Shown: positions 7,995 through 16,388 of the stretch, one piece after another
Numbering within the stretch: the stretch's first letter is position 1
Layout: every line of letters starts with the position of its first letter
Source: Ovoidimarina sediminis
GTDB taxonomy: Bacteria; Pseudomonadota; Alphaproteobacteria; Rhodobacterales; Rhodobacteraceae
Assembly (NCBI RefSeq): GCF_032586175.1
Contig: NZ_JAWHTE010000003.1
Coordinates: 124,001-188,000 of the forward strand
DNA: 64,000 nt
Reading direction: 5' to 3'
Made by a program: the position numbers and the translations under genes
Notes under the pieces: generated by a model
Database searches by the model: none
Told to the model about the DNA's origin: nothing
Seen by the model: the letters and a program-made list of their open reading frames with translations, nothing else

Positions 7995-9914
7995 CTAGAC
8001 GATCCCGGCCGCGCGGAACGTCCCGAAAAACCGCTCCGCGGTCTCGGGGTTCCGGTAGGGGAAGATCCGGGCGAAGCTTTCCAGGCTGAAATCGGGCCGC
8101 ATGGCATAAAGCGCCTCGCGCGCCCGCGCGGCCCCCGCCTCGTCCCCCAGCATCGTCAGGCAGGAGGCCAGGTAGGCATGCACATAGAACGGCGGCTCCT
8201 CCATCCGGCGGAACGCCTCGACCGCCTCGTCGAAGCGGCCCAGCGTGTGCAGGCACCGCCCGATCATCGACCAGTACCAGCTTGGATGAAACGGATTAAG
8301 CCGCATCGCCTCGCGGATCGTGCGGATGCCGTCCTCGGGGCGATCCGCATACATCAGGTGCCGCCCGTATTCGACCAGAAGCTGCGCGTCGTTGGGGTTC
8401 GCGTTCCGCCCGGCCTGGAAATGGTGGCTCGCGGTTTCGAAATCCCGCGCGATGGTCAGGGCGACGCCCAGCGCGCAATGGGCCTTGGGCTCGCGCGGGT
8501 CGTGCTTCAGCGCCAGCCCCGCAAGCTCCACCGCCGGGCCCACGTTCTGCCCGATCTCGAAATACCATTCGTCATAGACCTTCAGAAGCGCCAGAAGCCC
8601 CAGCGCCCGCGCATTTCCCGGTTCGATCGCAATCGCCCGTTCCAGATGCCCGGTGGCCTCGGCGAAACTCTCCCGGCTGATCCGGTCCGCGGCCCGCGTC
8701 GCGCGCAGGATCAGAAGATGCGCCTCCAGCCCCTCGGCGGGCCTGCCCTGCGCGCCCGAGATTTCCTCTTCCTCGATCTGCCCCACCACGGTCGCCGTCA
8801 CGGTGCGGGCGATCTCGGTCTGGATATCGAAGATATCCGTCAACTCCCGGTCGAAGCGTTCCGCCCAGATCTCGCGCCCGCTGTCGCAGCGCACCAGATG
8901 GGCGGCCACCCGCACCCGCGCGCCCGCGATCCGCACCGATCCCCCCAGCAGGAACCGCACCCCAAGCTGGCGGCCGATCTCCTCCGCCCCCGTCTCCTCT
9001 TCCGAGAACCGGAACGAGGATTGGCGCGCCACGGTCATCAGGCTCTTGTTGCGCGACAGTTCGATGATCACATCCTCGGCGATCCCCTCGCCGAAGAACG
9101 CGGCCTCCTCGTCGGTGCTGAGCGCCCGGAACGGCAGCACGGCAACCGAGGGCCGCCCCGGGATCTCGGGCGCCCCGGGTGCCACGGGCACAGGCGCGGG
9201 CGCTGCCGCCGCCCCCCGCCCTGCCCGCGCGGCCCGGATCTCGGCCACCAGATCGAGCGTGGGTTTCTCGGGCGTCACCCCCAGTTCCGCCGACAGAACC
9301 CGCGTCAGTTCGTTGAACTGCCTGAGCGCCGCATCATGCCGCCCGGCGCGCAGATGCGCCCGCATCAGGCGGCGGTGCACATGTTCCTGCAAGGGATCGA
9401 TGCTCAGAAGCCGCGCGGCCAGCGCCGCCATATCCTCGCCCCGGCCCTCGGCCTCCGCCCGGTCGGTTTCCTTCAGAAGCGTCGCGGCGAAAAGCGCCTC
9501 CAGATGGCTTCGCTCCGCCTCCGCCCAGCGATCGAATTCGGGGCTGACCGGCCCGAACCCTTCCAGGAACGGCCCGCCGTAAAGCGCGAGCGCCGCCTTC
9601 GGATCCTGCTCCGCCGCCGCTTCGAACCCCGCGACATCGAGCGCGGCACGGCCCGTGTCCAGCGTCACCGCTGCCCCGTCCGCCACGATCGCACCGGCCC
9701 CGTCGCCCAGCCCCCGGCGCAGCGCGCTCAGCGCCTGCCGCAGGCTGCCGCGCGCCTGGTCTTCCCCGCTCTCGGCCCACAGAAGCGCCGCCAGCGTCTC
9801 GCGTGGCACCGCCACGCCCGGCCGCCGTGCGAGATAGGCCAGAAGCGCCCCGGCCTTCTTCGGCGGGGCGGGCACGGGCTGCCCGCCGGCCCGGACCGTG
9901 AAGGGCCCAAGCAC
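7995..9914 (-). CDS. BTAD/SARP-type transcriptional regulator with TolB-N-like and TPR domains
   Basis: A 639-residue (from the GTG) multidomain regulator. Residues 1-90 are a winged-helix DNA-binding domain of the OmpR/SARP kind (LGPFTVRAGG, RGSLRQALSALRRGLG), 95-235 a bacterial transcriptional activation domain (ALYGGPFLEGFGP, EHVHRRLMRAHLRAGRHDAA), 255-385 a TolB-N-like/adenylate-cyclase-associated domain (PSVAVLPFRALSTDEEAAFFGEG), and the rest TPR repeats. The GTG start cuts into the first beta strand (in-frame upstream codons give ADLTISV before LGPF), so a rarer start is likely: an ATT at 9938 sits 3 bases after AGAGGGA. The gene diverges from the tiny membrane protein at 10065, a plausible target. 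Confidence 0.82.
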   Translation of the reverse strand: MLGPFTVRAGGQPVPAPPKKAGALLAYLARRPGVAVPRETLAALLWAESGEDQARGSLRQALSALRRGLGDGAGAIVADGAAVTLDTGRAALDVAGFEAAAEQDPKAALALYGGPFLEGFGPVSPEFDRWAEAERSHLEALFAATLLKETDRAEAEGRGEDMAALAARLLSIDPLQEHVHRRLMRAHLRAGRHDAALRQFNELTRVLSAELGVTPEKPTLDLVAEIRAARAGRGAAAAPAPVPVAPGAPEIPGRPSVAVLPFRALSTDEEAAFFGEGIAEDVIIELSRNKSLMTVARQSSFRFSEEETGAEEIGRQLGVRFLLGGSVRIAGARVRVAAHLVRCDSGREIWAERFDRELTDIFDIQTEIARTVTATVVGQIEEEEISGAQGRPAEGLEAHLLILRATRAADRISRESFAEATGHLERAIAIEPGNARALGLLALLKVYDEWYFEIGQNVGPAVELAGLALKHDPREPKAHCALGVALTIARDFETASHHFQAGRNANPNDAQLLVEYGRHLMYADRPEDGIRTIREAMRLNPFHPSWYWSMIGRCLHTLGRFDEAVEAFRRMEEPPFYVHAYLASCLTMLGDEAGAARAREALYAMRPDFSLESFARIFPYRNPETAERFFGTFRAAGIV

Positions 9915-10064
9915 GGATATCGTCAGATCGGCGTGAATCTGTCCCTCTTGTCGTTTTCACGCACCGTTCACGCTGGCCGGAACGGGCCAATCACGGGGAA
10001 AGCCTAACGTGAACCCATCGAAACCGCCAAGCGGCAGTCACAGAAGATCACGAAGGGAAAAATC

Positions 10065-10241
10065 ATGTTCCACAGCGACCGCATCATCCACACCGCCCAT
10101 CTGAACGACATCGACCGTGCCTTCACCCCGCAGAAGCGCCCGCTTGCGCCCCAAGGCGGCAGCATGCGCACCGTGCTTGCGGCCATCGCGACGCTGGCCG
10201 CGGCCTCGGTGATCGTGCTCGGCACCGGCCTCGTCGGCTGA
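10065..10241 (+). CDS. Small single-span membrane protein
   Basis: A 58-residue protein starting MFHSDRIIHTAHLNDIDRAF and carrying one hydrophobic helix in its second half (TVLAAIATLAAASVIVLGTG). A ribosome site (GAAGGG) lies 6 bases before the ATG, and codon use is like that of neighbouring genes (high GC at third positions). It is too short for most gene callers. It is divergent from the BTAD regulator with about 125 bases between them, so the shared intergenic region may carry the regulator's operator. Function unknown. Confidence 0.7.
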   Translation: MFHSDRIIHTAHLNDIDRAFTPQKRPLAPQGGSMRTVLAAIATLAAASVIVLGTGLVG

Positions 10242-10266
10242 GGCCACCGGGGAAGGCCGGGGGGCG

Positions 10267-10866
10267 CTAAAGCTTTCCGGCCAGGTGCAGGTCGAGGTCG
10301 TCAAGCCTGTCCTGCCCCCAGAACCGTTCATCCCCGTCGGTGATATAGAACGGCGCCCCGAAGGCGCCCGCGTTCACCGCGTCCTCCAGGTTGCGGGCAT
10401 ATTCCTCGGCCTCGGTAAGCATCATGCCGCCCGCAAGTCCCGGATCGAACCCGGCCTGCCCCAGGCAATCGGCGATCACGTCATCCTCGCCGATGTTCCG
10501 CTCCTCGATCCAGCAGGCCCGGCCATAGGCCTGCACCAGTTCGCCCAGGTTCCCGCCCCCCGCCTTCTGCGCCGCGATCAGCGCGTAGGAGGACGGCGCG
10601 GGGTTCGGCGGATAGCCCGGCGGCATCGGGTTGATCGTGATCCCCAGTTTCTTCGCCTGCCGCCGAAGCTCCTGCTTGCGGTATTCGATCCGGCTGGGAT
10701 GCCGGTCCTTCGGCGGCGTCCCGCCGGTGCGCGCGAAAAGCGCCATCAGATCGAGCGGTTTATACGTCACCGTCGCGCCGTGTTTTTCGGCAATCGCCTC
10801 CATCCTCAGCCCGGCAAAGAAGGTGAACGGCGAGAAGGTGGAGAAGTAATAGTCGATATGCGCCAT
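10267..10866 (-). CDS. 2-hydroxychromene-2-carboxylate isomerase family protein (DsbA-like fold)
   Basis: A 199-residue cytosolic protein with the kappa-class GST/HCCA isomerase layout: start MAHIDYYFSTFSPFTFFAG (the active-site serine region replaces the CxxC of DsbA), YKPLDLMALFARTGG, and the C-terminal GAFGAPFYITDGDERFWGQDRL typical of this family, where the cis-proline loop is GAPF. In naphthalene degraders the enzyme isomerises 2-hydroxychromene-2-carboxylate using glutathione. No aromatic degradation genes surround it, so here a general glutathione-dependent isomerase or transferase is the safer statement. Upstream it diverges from prs. Confidence 0.88.
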   Translation of the reverse strand: MAHIDYYFSTFSPFTFFAGLRMEAIAEKHGATVTYKPLDLMALFARTGGTPPKDRHPSRIEYRKQELRRQAKKLGITINPMPPGYPPNPAPSSYALIAAQKAGGGNLGELVQAYGRACWIEERNIGEDDVIADCLGQAGFDPGLAGGMMLTEAEEYARNLEDAVNAGAFGAPFYITDGDERFWGQDRLDDLDLHLAGKL

Positions 10867-10975
10867 TTCGATGCGACTTTCCTGATGTGTGGTTTGCGCG
10901 ACCCTAGGCCCATGCTAAGCGGTGTCAACGTTACGAATCCGTCATAAACCGGCGGAACAGAGGGACTGCTGCCAC

Positions 10976-11992
10976 ATGCCTCACCAGAGCGAACCGAAAC
11001 TCATCTCCGGCAATGCCAACCGACCGCTCGCCGAGGCCATGGCCCGGCGCATGTCCATGCACCGGGGGGTTTCCGTGGGCCTCGTCGAGGCGCGGGTGGA
11101 GCGGTTCAACGATGCAGAGATCTTCGTCGAGGTGTTCGAGAACGTGCGCGGCGAGGACATGTTCATCATCCAGTCGACGTCGAACCCGGCGAACGACAAC
11201 CTGATGGAACTTCTGATCATGACCGACGCGCTGCGGCGCTCGTCGGCCAGCCGGATCACCGCCGTCATCCCCTATTTCGGCTATGCACGGCAGGACAGGC
11301 GCACCAAGGCGCGCACGCCAATCACCGCCAAGATGGTGGCGAACATGATGGTCTCCGCCGGGATCGAACGCGTGCTGACTATGGATCTGCACGCCGCGCA
11401 GATCCAGGGCTTCTTCGATATCCCGGTCGATAACCTCTATGCCTCGCCGGTCTTCGCGCTCGACATCAAGAACCAGTTCAAGGATCCCGCGAAGATCACC
11501 GTGGTCTCGCCGGATGTGGGCGGCGTGGCGCGGGCGCGCGAGCTTGCGCAGCGGATCGGCTGCGCGCTCGCCATCGTCGACAAGCGGCGGGAGAAGCCCG
11601 GCGAAGTGGCCGAGATGACGGTGATCGGCGACGTGAAGGATCAGACCTGCCTGATCGTCGACGATATCTGCGACACCGCCGGTACGCTGGTGAAGGCGGG
11701 CGACGTGCTTCTGGAAAACGGCGCGAAGGAAGTGCATTCCTACATCACCCACGGCGTCCTGTCGGGCCCGGCGGTGGAACGCATCACGACGTCGAAGATG
11801 AAAAGCCTGGTGATCACCGACTCGATCCAGCCGACCGCGGCGGTGAAGGCGGCGAAGAACATCCGCATCGTGCCGGTGGCACCGATGTTCGCGCAAGCCG
11901 TGCTGAACATCTGGAACGGCACAAGCGTGTCGTCGCTGTTCGACCCGGCGACGCTGGAGCCGATCTATGAAGGCATGTACGCCCGTGGTTGA
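10976..11992 (+). CDS. prs: Ribose-phosphate pyrophosphokinase
   Basis: A 338-residue enzyme making PRPP from ribose-5-phosphate and ATP, feeding purine, pyrimidine, histidine and tryptophan synthesis. Diagnostic segments: ERFNDAEIFVEVFENVRGED, YFGYARQDRRTKARTPITAK (ATP-binding flexible loop), DLHAAQIQGFFDIPVDNL, and the PRPP loop CLIVDDICDTAGTL. A GTG at 10922 would add 18 unlike residues; MPHQSEPKLISGNANRPLA is the natural start. Length is normal for alphaproteobacterial Prs. The gene stands alone, followed within 6 bases by a convergent small gene. Confidence 0.97.
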   Translation: MPHQSEPKLISGNANRPLAEAMARRMSMHRGVSVGLVEARVERFNDAEIFVEVFENVRGEDMFIIQSTSNPANDNLMELLIMTDALRRSSASRITAVIPYFGYARQDRRTKARTPITAKMVANMMVSAGIERVLTMDLHAAQIQGFFDIPVDNLYASPVFALDIKNQFKDPAKITVVSPDVGGVARARELAQRIGCALAIVDKRREKPGEVAEMTVIGDVKDQTCLIVDDICDTAGTLVKAGDVLLENGAKEVHSYITHGVLSGPAVERITTSKMKSLVITDSIQPTAAVKAAKNIRIVPVAPMFAQAVLNIWNGTSVSSLFDPATLEPIYEGMYARG

Positions 11993-11997
11993 GCGCG

Positions 11998-12156
11998 TCA
12001 CATGGTGACGACCGTCACCACCATCATCATCAGCACGACCATAAGCGCCATGAGGTAATCCGCCGGCGGCCCGTCATGGGTTCCGTCGATAAAGCGGCGG
12101 ATGCGCCAGAGCGTGATCCAGAAGCCTCGCCAGAGCGAGTTGATAATCCGTTCCAT
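11998..12156 (-). CDS. Small membrane protein
   Basis: A 52-residue protein (MERIINSLWRGFWITLWRIR at the start) with a strongly hydrophobic, methionine-rich C-terminal helix (YLMALMVVLMMMVVTVVTM). A run of Gs (GGGGG) 6-10 bases before the ATG can serve as ribosome site. A longer reading from 12231 would put an odd MFTLFLCGFAADAATLP extension in front and is less likely. It lies tail to tail with prs. No function is known; the call rests on composition and start signal only. Confidence 0.5.
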   Translation of the reverse strand: MERIINSLWRGFWITLWRIRRFIDGTHDGPPADYLMALMVVLMMMVVTVVTM

Positions 12157-12264
12157 CCAGCCCCCAGTCAGATGGTTGGCGGGAAGTGTAGCGGCATCGG
12201 CCGCGAAACCGCACAGGAACAGGGTGAACAATTCGTTTCCAGTCGGGGGACAAGACGCGCGATT

Positions 12265-12282
12265 GCCAGCCCGCGGGCTGGC
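12265..12282. terminator. Perfect 18-base GC palindrome, possible terminator for the bicupin gene
   Basis: GCCAGCCCGCGGGCTGGC is its own reverse complement. It lies just beyond the 3' end of the leftward bicupin gene and upstream of the small membrane gene. There is no T run, so intrinsic termination is uncertain; a protein-binding palindrome is the alternative. Confidence 0.4.
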
Positions 12283-12293
12283 GACCGCGCGGC

Positions 12294-13382
12294 TCAGCGC
12301 CCCGGCACGGTCTCCGTCGGCACCTCTGCCGGCAAGGCCACCTCCAGGATTTCCAGATCCTCCGACGCCTCGGCATAGCGCGTGGCCAGCCCCGGCGGGA
12401 TCACGAAGGCATCGCCGGGTTCAAGCGCATGGGGCACCTGCCCATCGCCTTCCAGCACCATCCGCCCTTCCATCACGAAGCTGAAAAGGATGTCGCCCCC
12501 GTGCACCGTCCACCCGGCCTCCCCTTCGCCGCGCCGCACCACATGCACGCCCGCCACCCCGCCCGTGTTCTCCCCGATCGTCGTATCCCGCGCCACGAAC
12601 CCGGGCAGGCGGTGGGGCGCCCAAAGCGCCCCTTCCGCCTCGTGATGCACGAAGCGCTGGCCCTGAAACCGCCGGTCGGGGTTCACCCGGTCGTTCGGCA
12701 GGGTCATCTCGTGGTCGATCGTGGTGATATGCTCCGCCGGCACCCCGATCTCGATCACCTCGATATTGTCCGAGGCGTAAAGCACCCGGTGCCGGATCTC
12801 GGGCGGCTGGATCACGCAGTTGCCGGCGTGAAGCCGGAACGGCGGCCCCTGATCCTCGTACACAAGATCCACCCAGCCCCGGTAGCAGAAGATCAGCTGA
12901 AACCCGACCGTGTGGAAATGCACCATGTCGGGCACCGGCCCGCCATCGGGGATGCGGATGTGGCTTGCGATGATCGACCCGCCCAGCCGGTCGGGGATCA
13001 GGTCGCGGTATTGCATTCCCGCGCGCCCGATCACCCAGGGCGCCTGGTCGCGCAGGCGGCGGACGACGAAGGCGTGTTCGGTGGGCGGCACCGCGAAGGG
13101 CGGCGTCAGCGGCCCGGTTTCGATCCGCGTGCCGCCGGGCGAGGTAAGCGGGCCACCGGCCAAAGCGTCCGCATCGTCGCTCAGAAGCCGGATCACCCCG
13201 GGCGGCGCATCCGCCGCCACATCCAGCCGCAGGCGAAGCCCGTGGCCCGACAGCACCGCCACCCGCGGATCGTCGGCGGGATAGATCACATCCATCCGGA
13301 ACCCCGGCGTCCCGGTCCAGAAGGCGATCTCCGCCGCCAGATCCGCCGTGGGCAGAACGATCTCTCCCCGAATGTCGCTCAT
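12294..13382 (-). CDS. Bicupin protein with N-terminal VOC-like segment
   Basis: A 362-residue cytosolic protein. The N-terminal 60 residues (GEIVLPTADLAAEIAFWTGTP, RVAVLSGHGLRLRL) look like half of a glyoxalase/VOC module. Two cupin domains follow: cupin 1 around 130-225 (DMVHFHTVGFQLIFCYRGW, LHAGNCVIQPPEIRHRVLY) and cupin 2 around 265-350 (GGVAGVHVVRRGEG, VHGGDILFSFVMEGRMVLEG, LEPGDAFVIPPGLATRY). The two-cupin layout recalls (S)-ureidoglycine aminohydrolase and related small-molecule enzymes, but no purine catabolism genes are near, so the substrate is unknown. I prefer the ATG before SDIRGEIV, five codons inside the longest frame. Confidence 0.8.
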   Translation of the reverse strand: MSDIRGEIVLPTADLAAEIAFWTGTPGFRMDVIYPADDPRVAVLSGHGLRLRLDVAADAPPGVIRLLSDDADALAGGPLTSPGGTRIETGPLTPPFAVPPTEHAFVVRRLRDQAPWVIGRAGMQYRDLIPDRLGGSIIASHIRIPDGGPVPDMVHFHTVGFQLIFCYRGWVDLVYEDQGPPFRLHAGNCVIQPPEIRHRVLYASDNIEVIEIGVPAEHITTIDHEMTLPNDRVNPDRRFQGQRFVHHEAEGALWAPHRLPGFVARDTTIGENTGGVAGVHVVRRGEGEAGWTVHGGDILFSFVMEGRMVLEGDGQVPHALEPGDAFVIPPGLATRYAEASEDLEILEVALPAEVPTETVPGR

Positions 13383-13490
13383 CCCCCGCTCTCCCATCCG
13401 TCATTGATCCCGCGCGGCCGAAAGCGCATGGTGAGAAAAACGGCCCCCGCTTGCAAGACGGCAGGGGAAAGGATAAGCGATCCGGAAATT

Positions 13491-13506
13491 AGTTTAACGC
13501 TAAACT
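13491..13506. promoter_or_regulatory. Palindrome in front of maeB (candidate operator)
   Basis: AGTTTA, four bases ACGC, then TAAACT form a perfect 6+6 inverted repeat in an otherwise GC-rich stretch, 25 bases before the maeB ATG. Location between any promoter and the ribosome site (GGGAGGG at about 13519) suits a repressor operator. The cognate regulator is not identifiable in this window. Confidence 0.5.
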
Positions 13507-13531
13507 ATATTCCGGGCAGGGAGGGTTTCTG

Positions 13532-15811
13532 ATGAAGGATTCACCGAACGACGCGCTTCGCACGGCGGCGCTCGAGTACCACGCCAACCCCAAACCGGGG
13601 AAGCTCGAAATCCGCGCGACGAAGCCCCTGGCCAACGGCCGCGACCTTGCCCGCGCCTACAGCCCCGGGGTGGCCGAGGCCTCGAAAGAGATCCACGCCA
13701 ATCCCGATGCCGCCCGCGATTACACCGCCCGCGGCAACCTCGTCGCCGTGGTTACCAACGGTACGGCGGTTCTGGGCCTTGGAAACATAGGCGCGCTGGC
13801 CTCCAAACCGGTGATGGAAGGCAAGGCCGTCCTCTTCAAGAAGTTCGCCAATATCGATTGCTTCGACATCGAACTGAACGAAAGCGATCCCGAAAAACTC
13901 GCCGATATCGTCTGCGCGCTCGAACCCACCTTCGGCGCAATCAACCTCGAAGACATCAAGGCGCCGGATTGTTTTATCGTTGAACGGTTGTGCCGCGAGC
14001 GGATGAACATCCCCGTCTTCCACGACGATCAGCACGGCACGGCCATCGTCGTGGGCGCGGCGGCCACCAACGCGCTGCGCGTCGCGAAGAAGGCGTTTTC
14101 CGAAATCAAGGTCGTCTCCACCGGCGGCGGCGCGGCGGGCATAGCCTGCCTCGACATGCTTCTGAAACTCGGGGTGAAGCGCGAAAACGTCTGGCTCTGC
14201 GATCTTCACGGCCTTGTGCACGAGGGCCGCGAAGAAGACATGACGCCCCAGAAAGCGGCCTATGCCCAGCCCGGCGGGGCCCGGACGCTGGCCGATGTGA
14301 TCGAGGGCGCCGATCTTTTCCTCGGCCTTTCGGGCCCCGGTGTCCTCAGCCCCGCGATGGTGAAGAAGATGGCCGACCGCCCGATCATCTTCGCGCTTGC
14401 GAACCCCACGCCCGAAATCATGCCCGACGAGGCCCGCAAGGTGGCCCCCGATGCGATCATCGCCACCGGGCGCTCGGATTTCCCCAACCAGGTCAACAAC
14501 GTCCTGTGCTTTCCGTTCATCTTCCGCGGCGCGCTCGACGTGGGCGCGACCACGATCAACGACCAGATGGAACTGGCCTGCATCGAAGGCATCGCGGCCC
14601 TCGCCCGCGCCACGACAAGCGCCGAGGCCGCGGCGGCCTATTCGGGCGAGGAACTCACCTTCGGCCCCGATTACCTGATCCCCAAACCCTTCGATCCGCG
14701 CCTGATGGGCGTCGTCGCCTCCGCCGTGGCCGAAGCGGCGATGGAAACCGGCGTGGCCCAGCGCCCGATCGACGATCTCGACGCCTACAAGCAGAAGCTC
14801 GACGGCTCGGTCTTCCGCTCCGCCCTGATCATGCGGCCCGTGTTCGAGGCCGCCGCCACCGCATCGCGCCGCATCGTCTTCGCCGAGGGCGAGGATGACC
14901 GCGTCTTGCGCGCCGCCTTCGCGATGATCGAGGAAACCACCGACAAGCCGATCCTGATCGGCCGGCCCGAGGTGGTGGAAGCGCGCGCCGAGCGGCTGGG
15001 CATCCCCGTCCGCCCCGGTGCCGATTTCGATCTGGTGAACCCCGAGAACGATCCCCGTTACCGCGATTACTGGACGACCTATCACAAGCTGATGGCGCGG
15101 AAGGGCGTCACCCCCGATCTCGCCCGCGCGATCATGCGCACCAACACCACCGCGATCGGCGCGGTCATGGTGCACCGCAAAGAGGCCGACAGCCTGATCT
15201 GCGGCACCTTCGGCCAGTACCTCTGGCACCTGAACTATGTCAGCCAGATCCTCGCCACGCCGAAACTCTGCCCGATCGGCGCGCTAAGCCTGATGATCAT
15301 GCCCGAGGGGCCCCTCTTCATCGCCGACACGCAGGTGAACCCCGAACCCACGCCCGAACAGGTCGCGGCCACCGCCATCGCCTCGGCCCGCCATGTCCGC
15401 CGTTTCGGCATCGTGCCCAAGATCGCGCTCTGCTCGCATTCCCAGTTCGGCAATCTCGACTGCGGGTCGGGCCGGGTGATGCGCGCGGCCGTCGCGATCC
15501 TCGACGCGCACCGCCGGGATTTCGAATACGAAGGCGAAATGCACGCCGACACCGCGCTTGATGTCGACCTGCGCGACCGCATCTTCCCCGGCAGCCGCCT
15601 GAACGGCGCGGCGAACGTCTTGATCTTCGCGAATTCCGATGCCGCCTCGGCGGTGCGCAACATCCTCAAGATGAAGGCCAGCGGGCTTGAAGTGGGGCCG
15701 ATCCTGATGGGCATGGGCAATCGCGCCCATATCGTGACGCCGTCCATCACCGCGCGCGGGCTTCTGAACATGTCGGCCCTCGCCGGCACGCCCGTGGCCC
15801 ATTACGGCTGA
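13532..15811 (+). CDS. maeB: NADP-dependent malic enzyme with C-terminal phosphotransacetylase-like domain
   Basis: A 759-residue MaeB-type enzyme that oxidatively decarboxylates malate to pyruvate and makes NADPH. Residues 1-425 hold the malic enzyme domains (TKPLANGRDLARAYSPGVAEA, NTH-like Lys region VMEGKAVLFKKFANIDCFDIE split by motif order, DDQHGTAIV, then the NADP fold VVSTGGGAAGIACL). Residues 430-759 are a phosphotransacetylase-like regulatory domain (RIVFAEGEDDRVLRAA, ILMGMGNRAHIVTPS) that binds acetyl-CoA in homologues but is not catalytic. The ribosome site GGGAGGG precedes the ATG, and a strong terminator follows, so the gene is its own unit. Confidence 0.95.
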   Translation: MKDSPNDALRTAALEYHANPKPGKLEIRATKPLANGRDLARAYSPGVAEASKEIHANPDAARDYTARGNLVAVVTNGTAVLGLGNIGALASKPVMEGKAVLFKKFANIDCFDIELNESDPEKLADIVCALEPTFGAINLEDIKAPDCFIVERLCRERMNIPVFHDDQHGTAIVVGAAATNALRVAKKAFSEIKVVSTGGGAAGIACLDMLLKLGVKRENVWLCDLHGLVHEGREEDMTPQKAAYAQPGGARTLADVIEGADLFLGLSGPGVLSPAMVKKMADRPIIFALANPTPEIMPDEARKVAPDAIIATGRSDFPNQVNNVLCFPFIFRGALDVGATTINDQMELACIEGIAALARATTSAEAAAAYSGEELTFGPDYLIPKPFDPRLMGVVASAVAEAAMETGVAQRPIDDLDAYKQKLDGSVFRSALIMRPVFEAAATASRRIVFAEGEDDRVLRAAFAMIEETTDKPILIGRPEVVEARAERLGIPVRPGADFDLVNPENDPRYRDYWTTYHKLMARKGVTPDLARAIMRTNTTAIGAVMVHRKEADSLICGTFGQYLWHLNYVSQILATPKLCPIGALSLMIMPEGPLFIADTQVNPEPTPEQVAATAIASARHVRRFGIVPKIALCSHSQFGNLDCGSGRVMRAAVAILDAHRRDFEYEGEMHADTALDVDLRDRIFPGSRLNGAANVLIFANSDAASAVRNILKMKASGLEVGPILMGMGNRAHIVTPSITARGLLNMSALAGTPVAHYG

Positions 15812-15830
15812 GGACTGCCCCGAAACGGTG

Positions 15831-15871
15831 AAGCGGCCGCGATCCTGGGGGTCGCGGCCGCTTCTTTCTTT
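15831..15871 (+). terminator. Rho-independent terminator of maeB
   Basis: AAGCGGCCGCGA (15831-15842) pairs perfectly with TCGCGGCCGCTT (15852-15863) across a 9-base loop, followed by CTTTCTTT. It begins 19 bases after the maeB stop codon. Confidence 0.88.
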
Positions 15872-15917
15872 GCCCGGGGAGTGACGAGGTGTGGTCCCGG
15901 GCCTACCTGAGCGTAGG

Positions 15918-16262
15918 TCAGTCGAGAAATGCCGCGACCTGCGCGGAGGCTGCCAGAGTGATCGGATCCGCTGCCATGATCCACGCACCGACCTGCTCGA
16001 TCTCGGATCCCGCGGCAAGCCGCGCGACCCGGGCGTCATAGGCGCCGGCGCCGATTGTGGCGTGGAGAAAGATCTTGAACCCCATTCCAACCACCAGAAT
16101 GAACAGAACCGACCGCCACGGTACCCAGATGCTCCGCTTGGGTTGTGCGACGATAAGCCCGTCTTCGGTGAGTGCAGGGACATACCCCCGCGCGAGGCGG
16201 GAGTGCTTTGCGATGATCCTTTCCATGCGCTTGTCAAAGCTGCGCAAATTTGCGTCTGCCAT
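15918..16262 (-). CDS. Hypothetical membrane-anchored protein
   Basis: A 114-residue protein: a basic N-terminal segment (RSFDKRMERIIAKHSRLARGYVPAL) followed by one membrane helix (WRSVLFILVVGMGFKIFLHAT, residues 49-69) and a short periplasmic or lumenal tail (DARVARLAAGSEIEQVGAWI). The layout, cytoplasmic head, one span and about 40-residue tail, is seen in unnamed Rhodobacteraceae proteins near prmA. Codon use at the 5' flank is poorer in GC than neighbours. Function unknown. Confidence 0.75.
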   Translation of the reverse strand: MADANLRSFDKRMERIIAKHSRLARGYVPALTEDGLIVAQPKRSIWVPWRSVLFILVVGMGFKIFLHATIGAGAYDARVARLAAGSEIEQVGAWIMAADPITLAASAQVAAFLD

Positions 16263-16388
16263 GCGAATGCTCCATGTCGTCTGGCCGTTACGCCGTTCCC
16301 GAGCGGCGCGAAGGTAGTTTCTTCAGGAATTGCGGCCTTTCTTGGGCATTTTCGCCACAATCAAGCGCTTGAATGTGAAGGAATTTTA

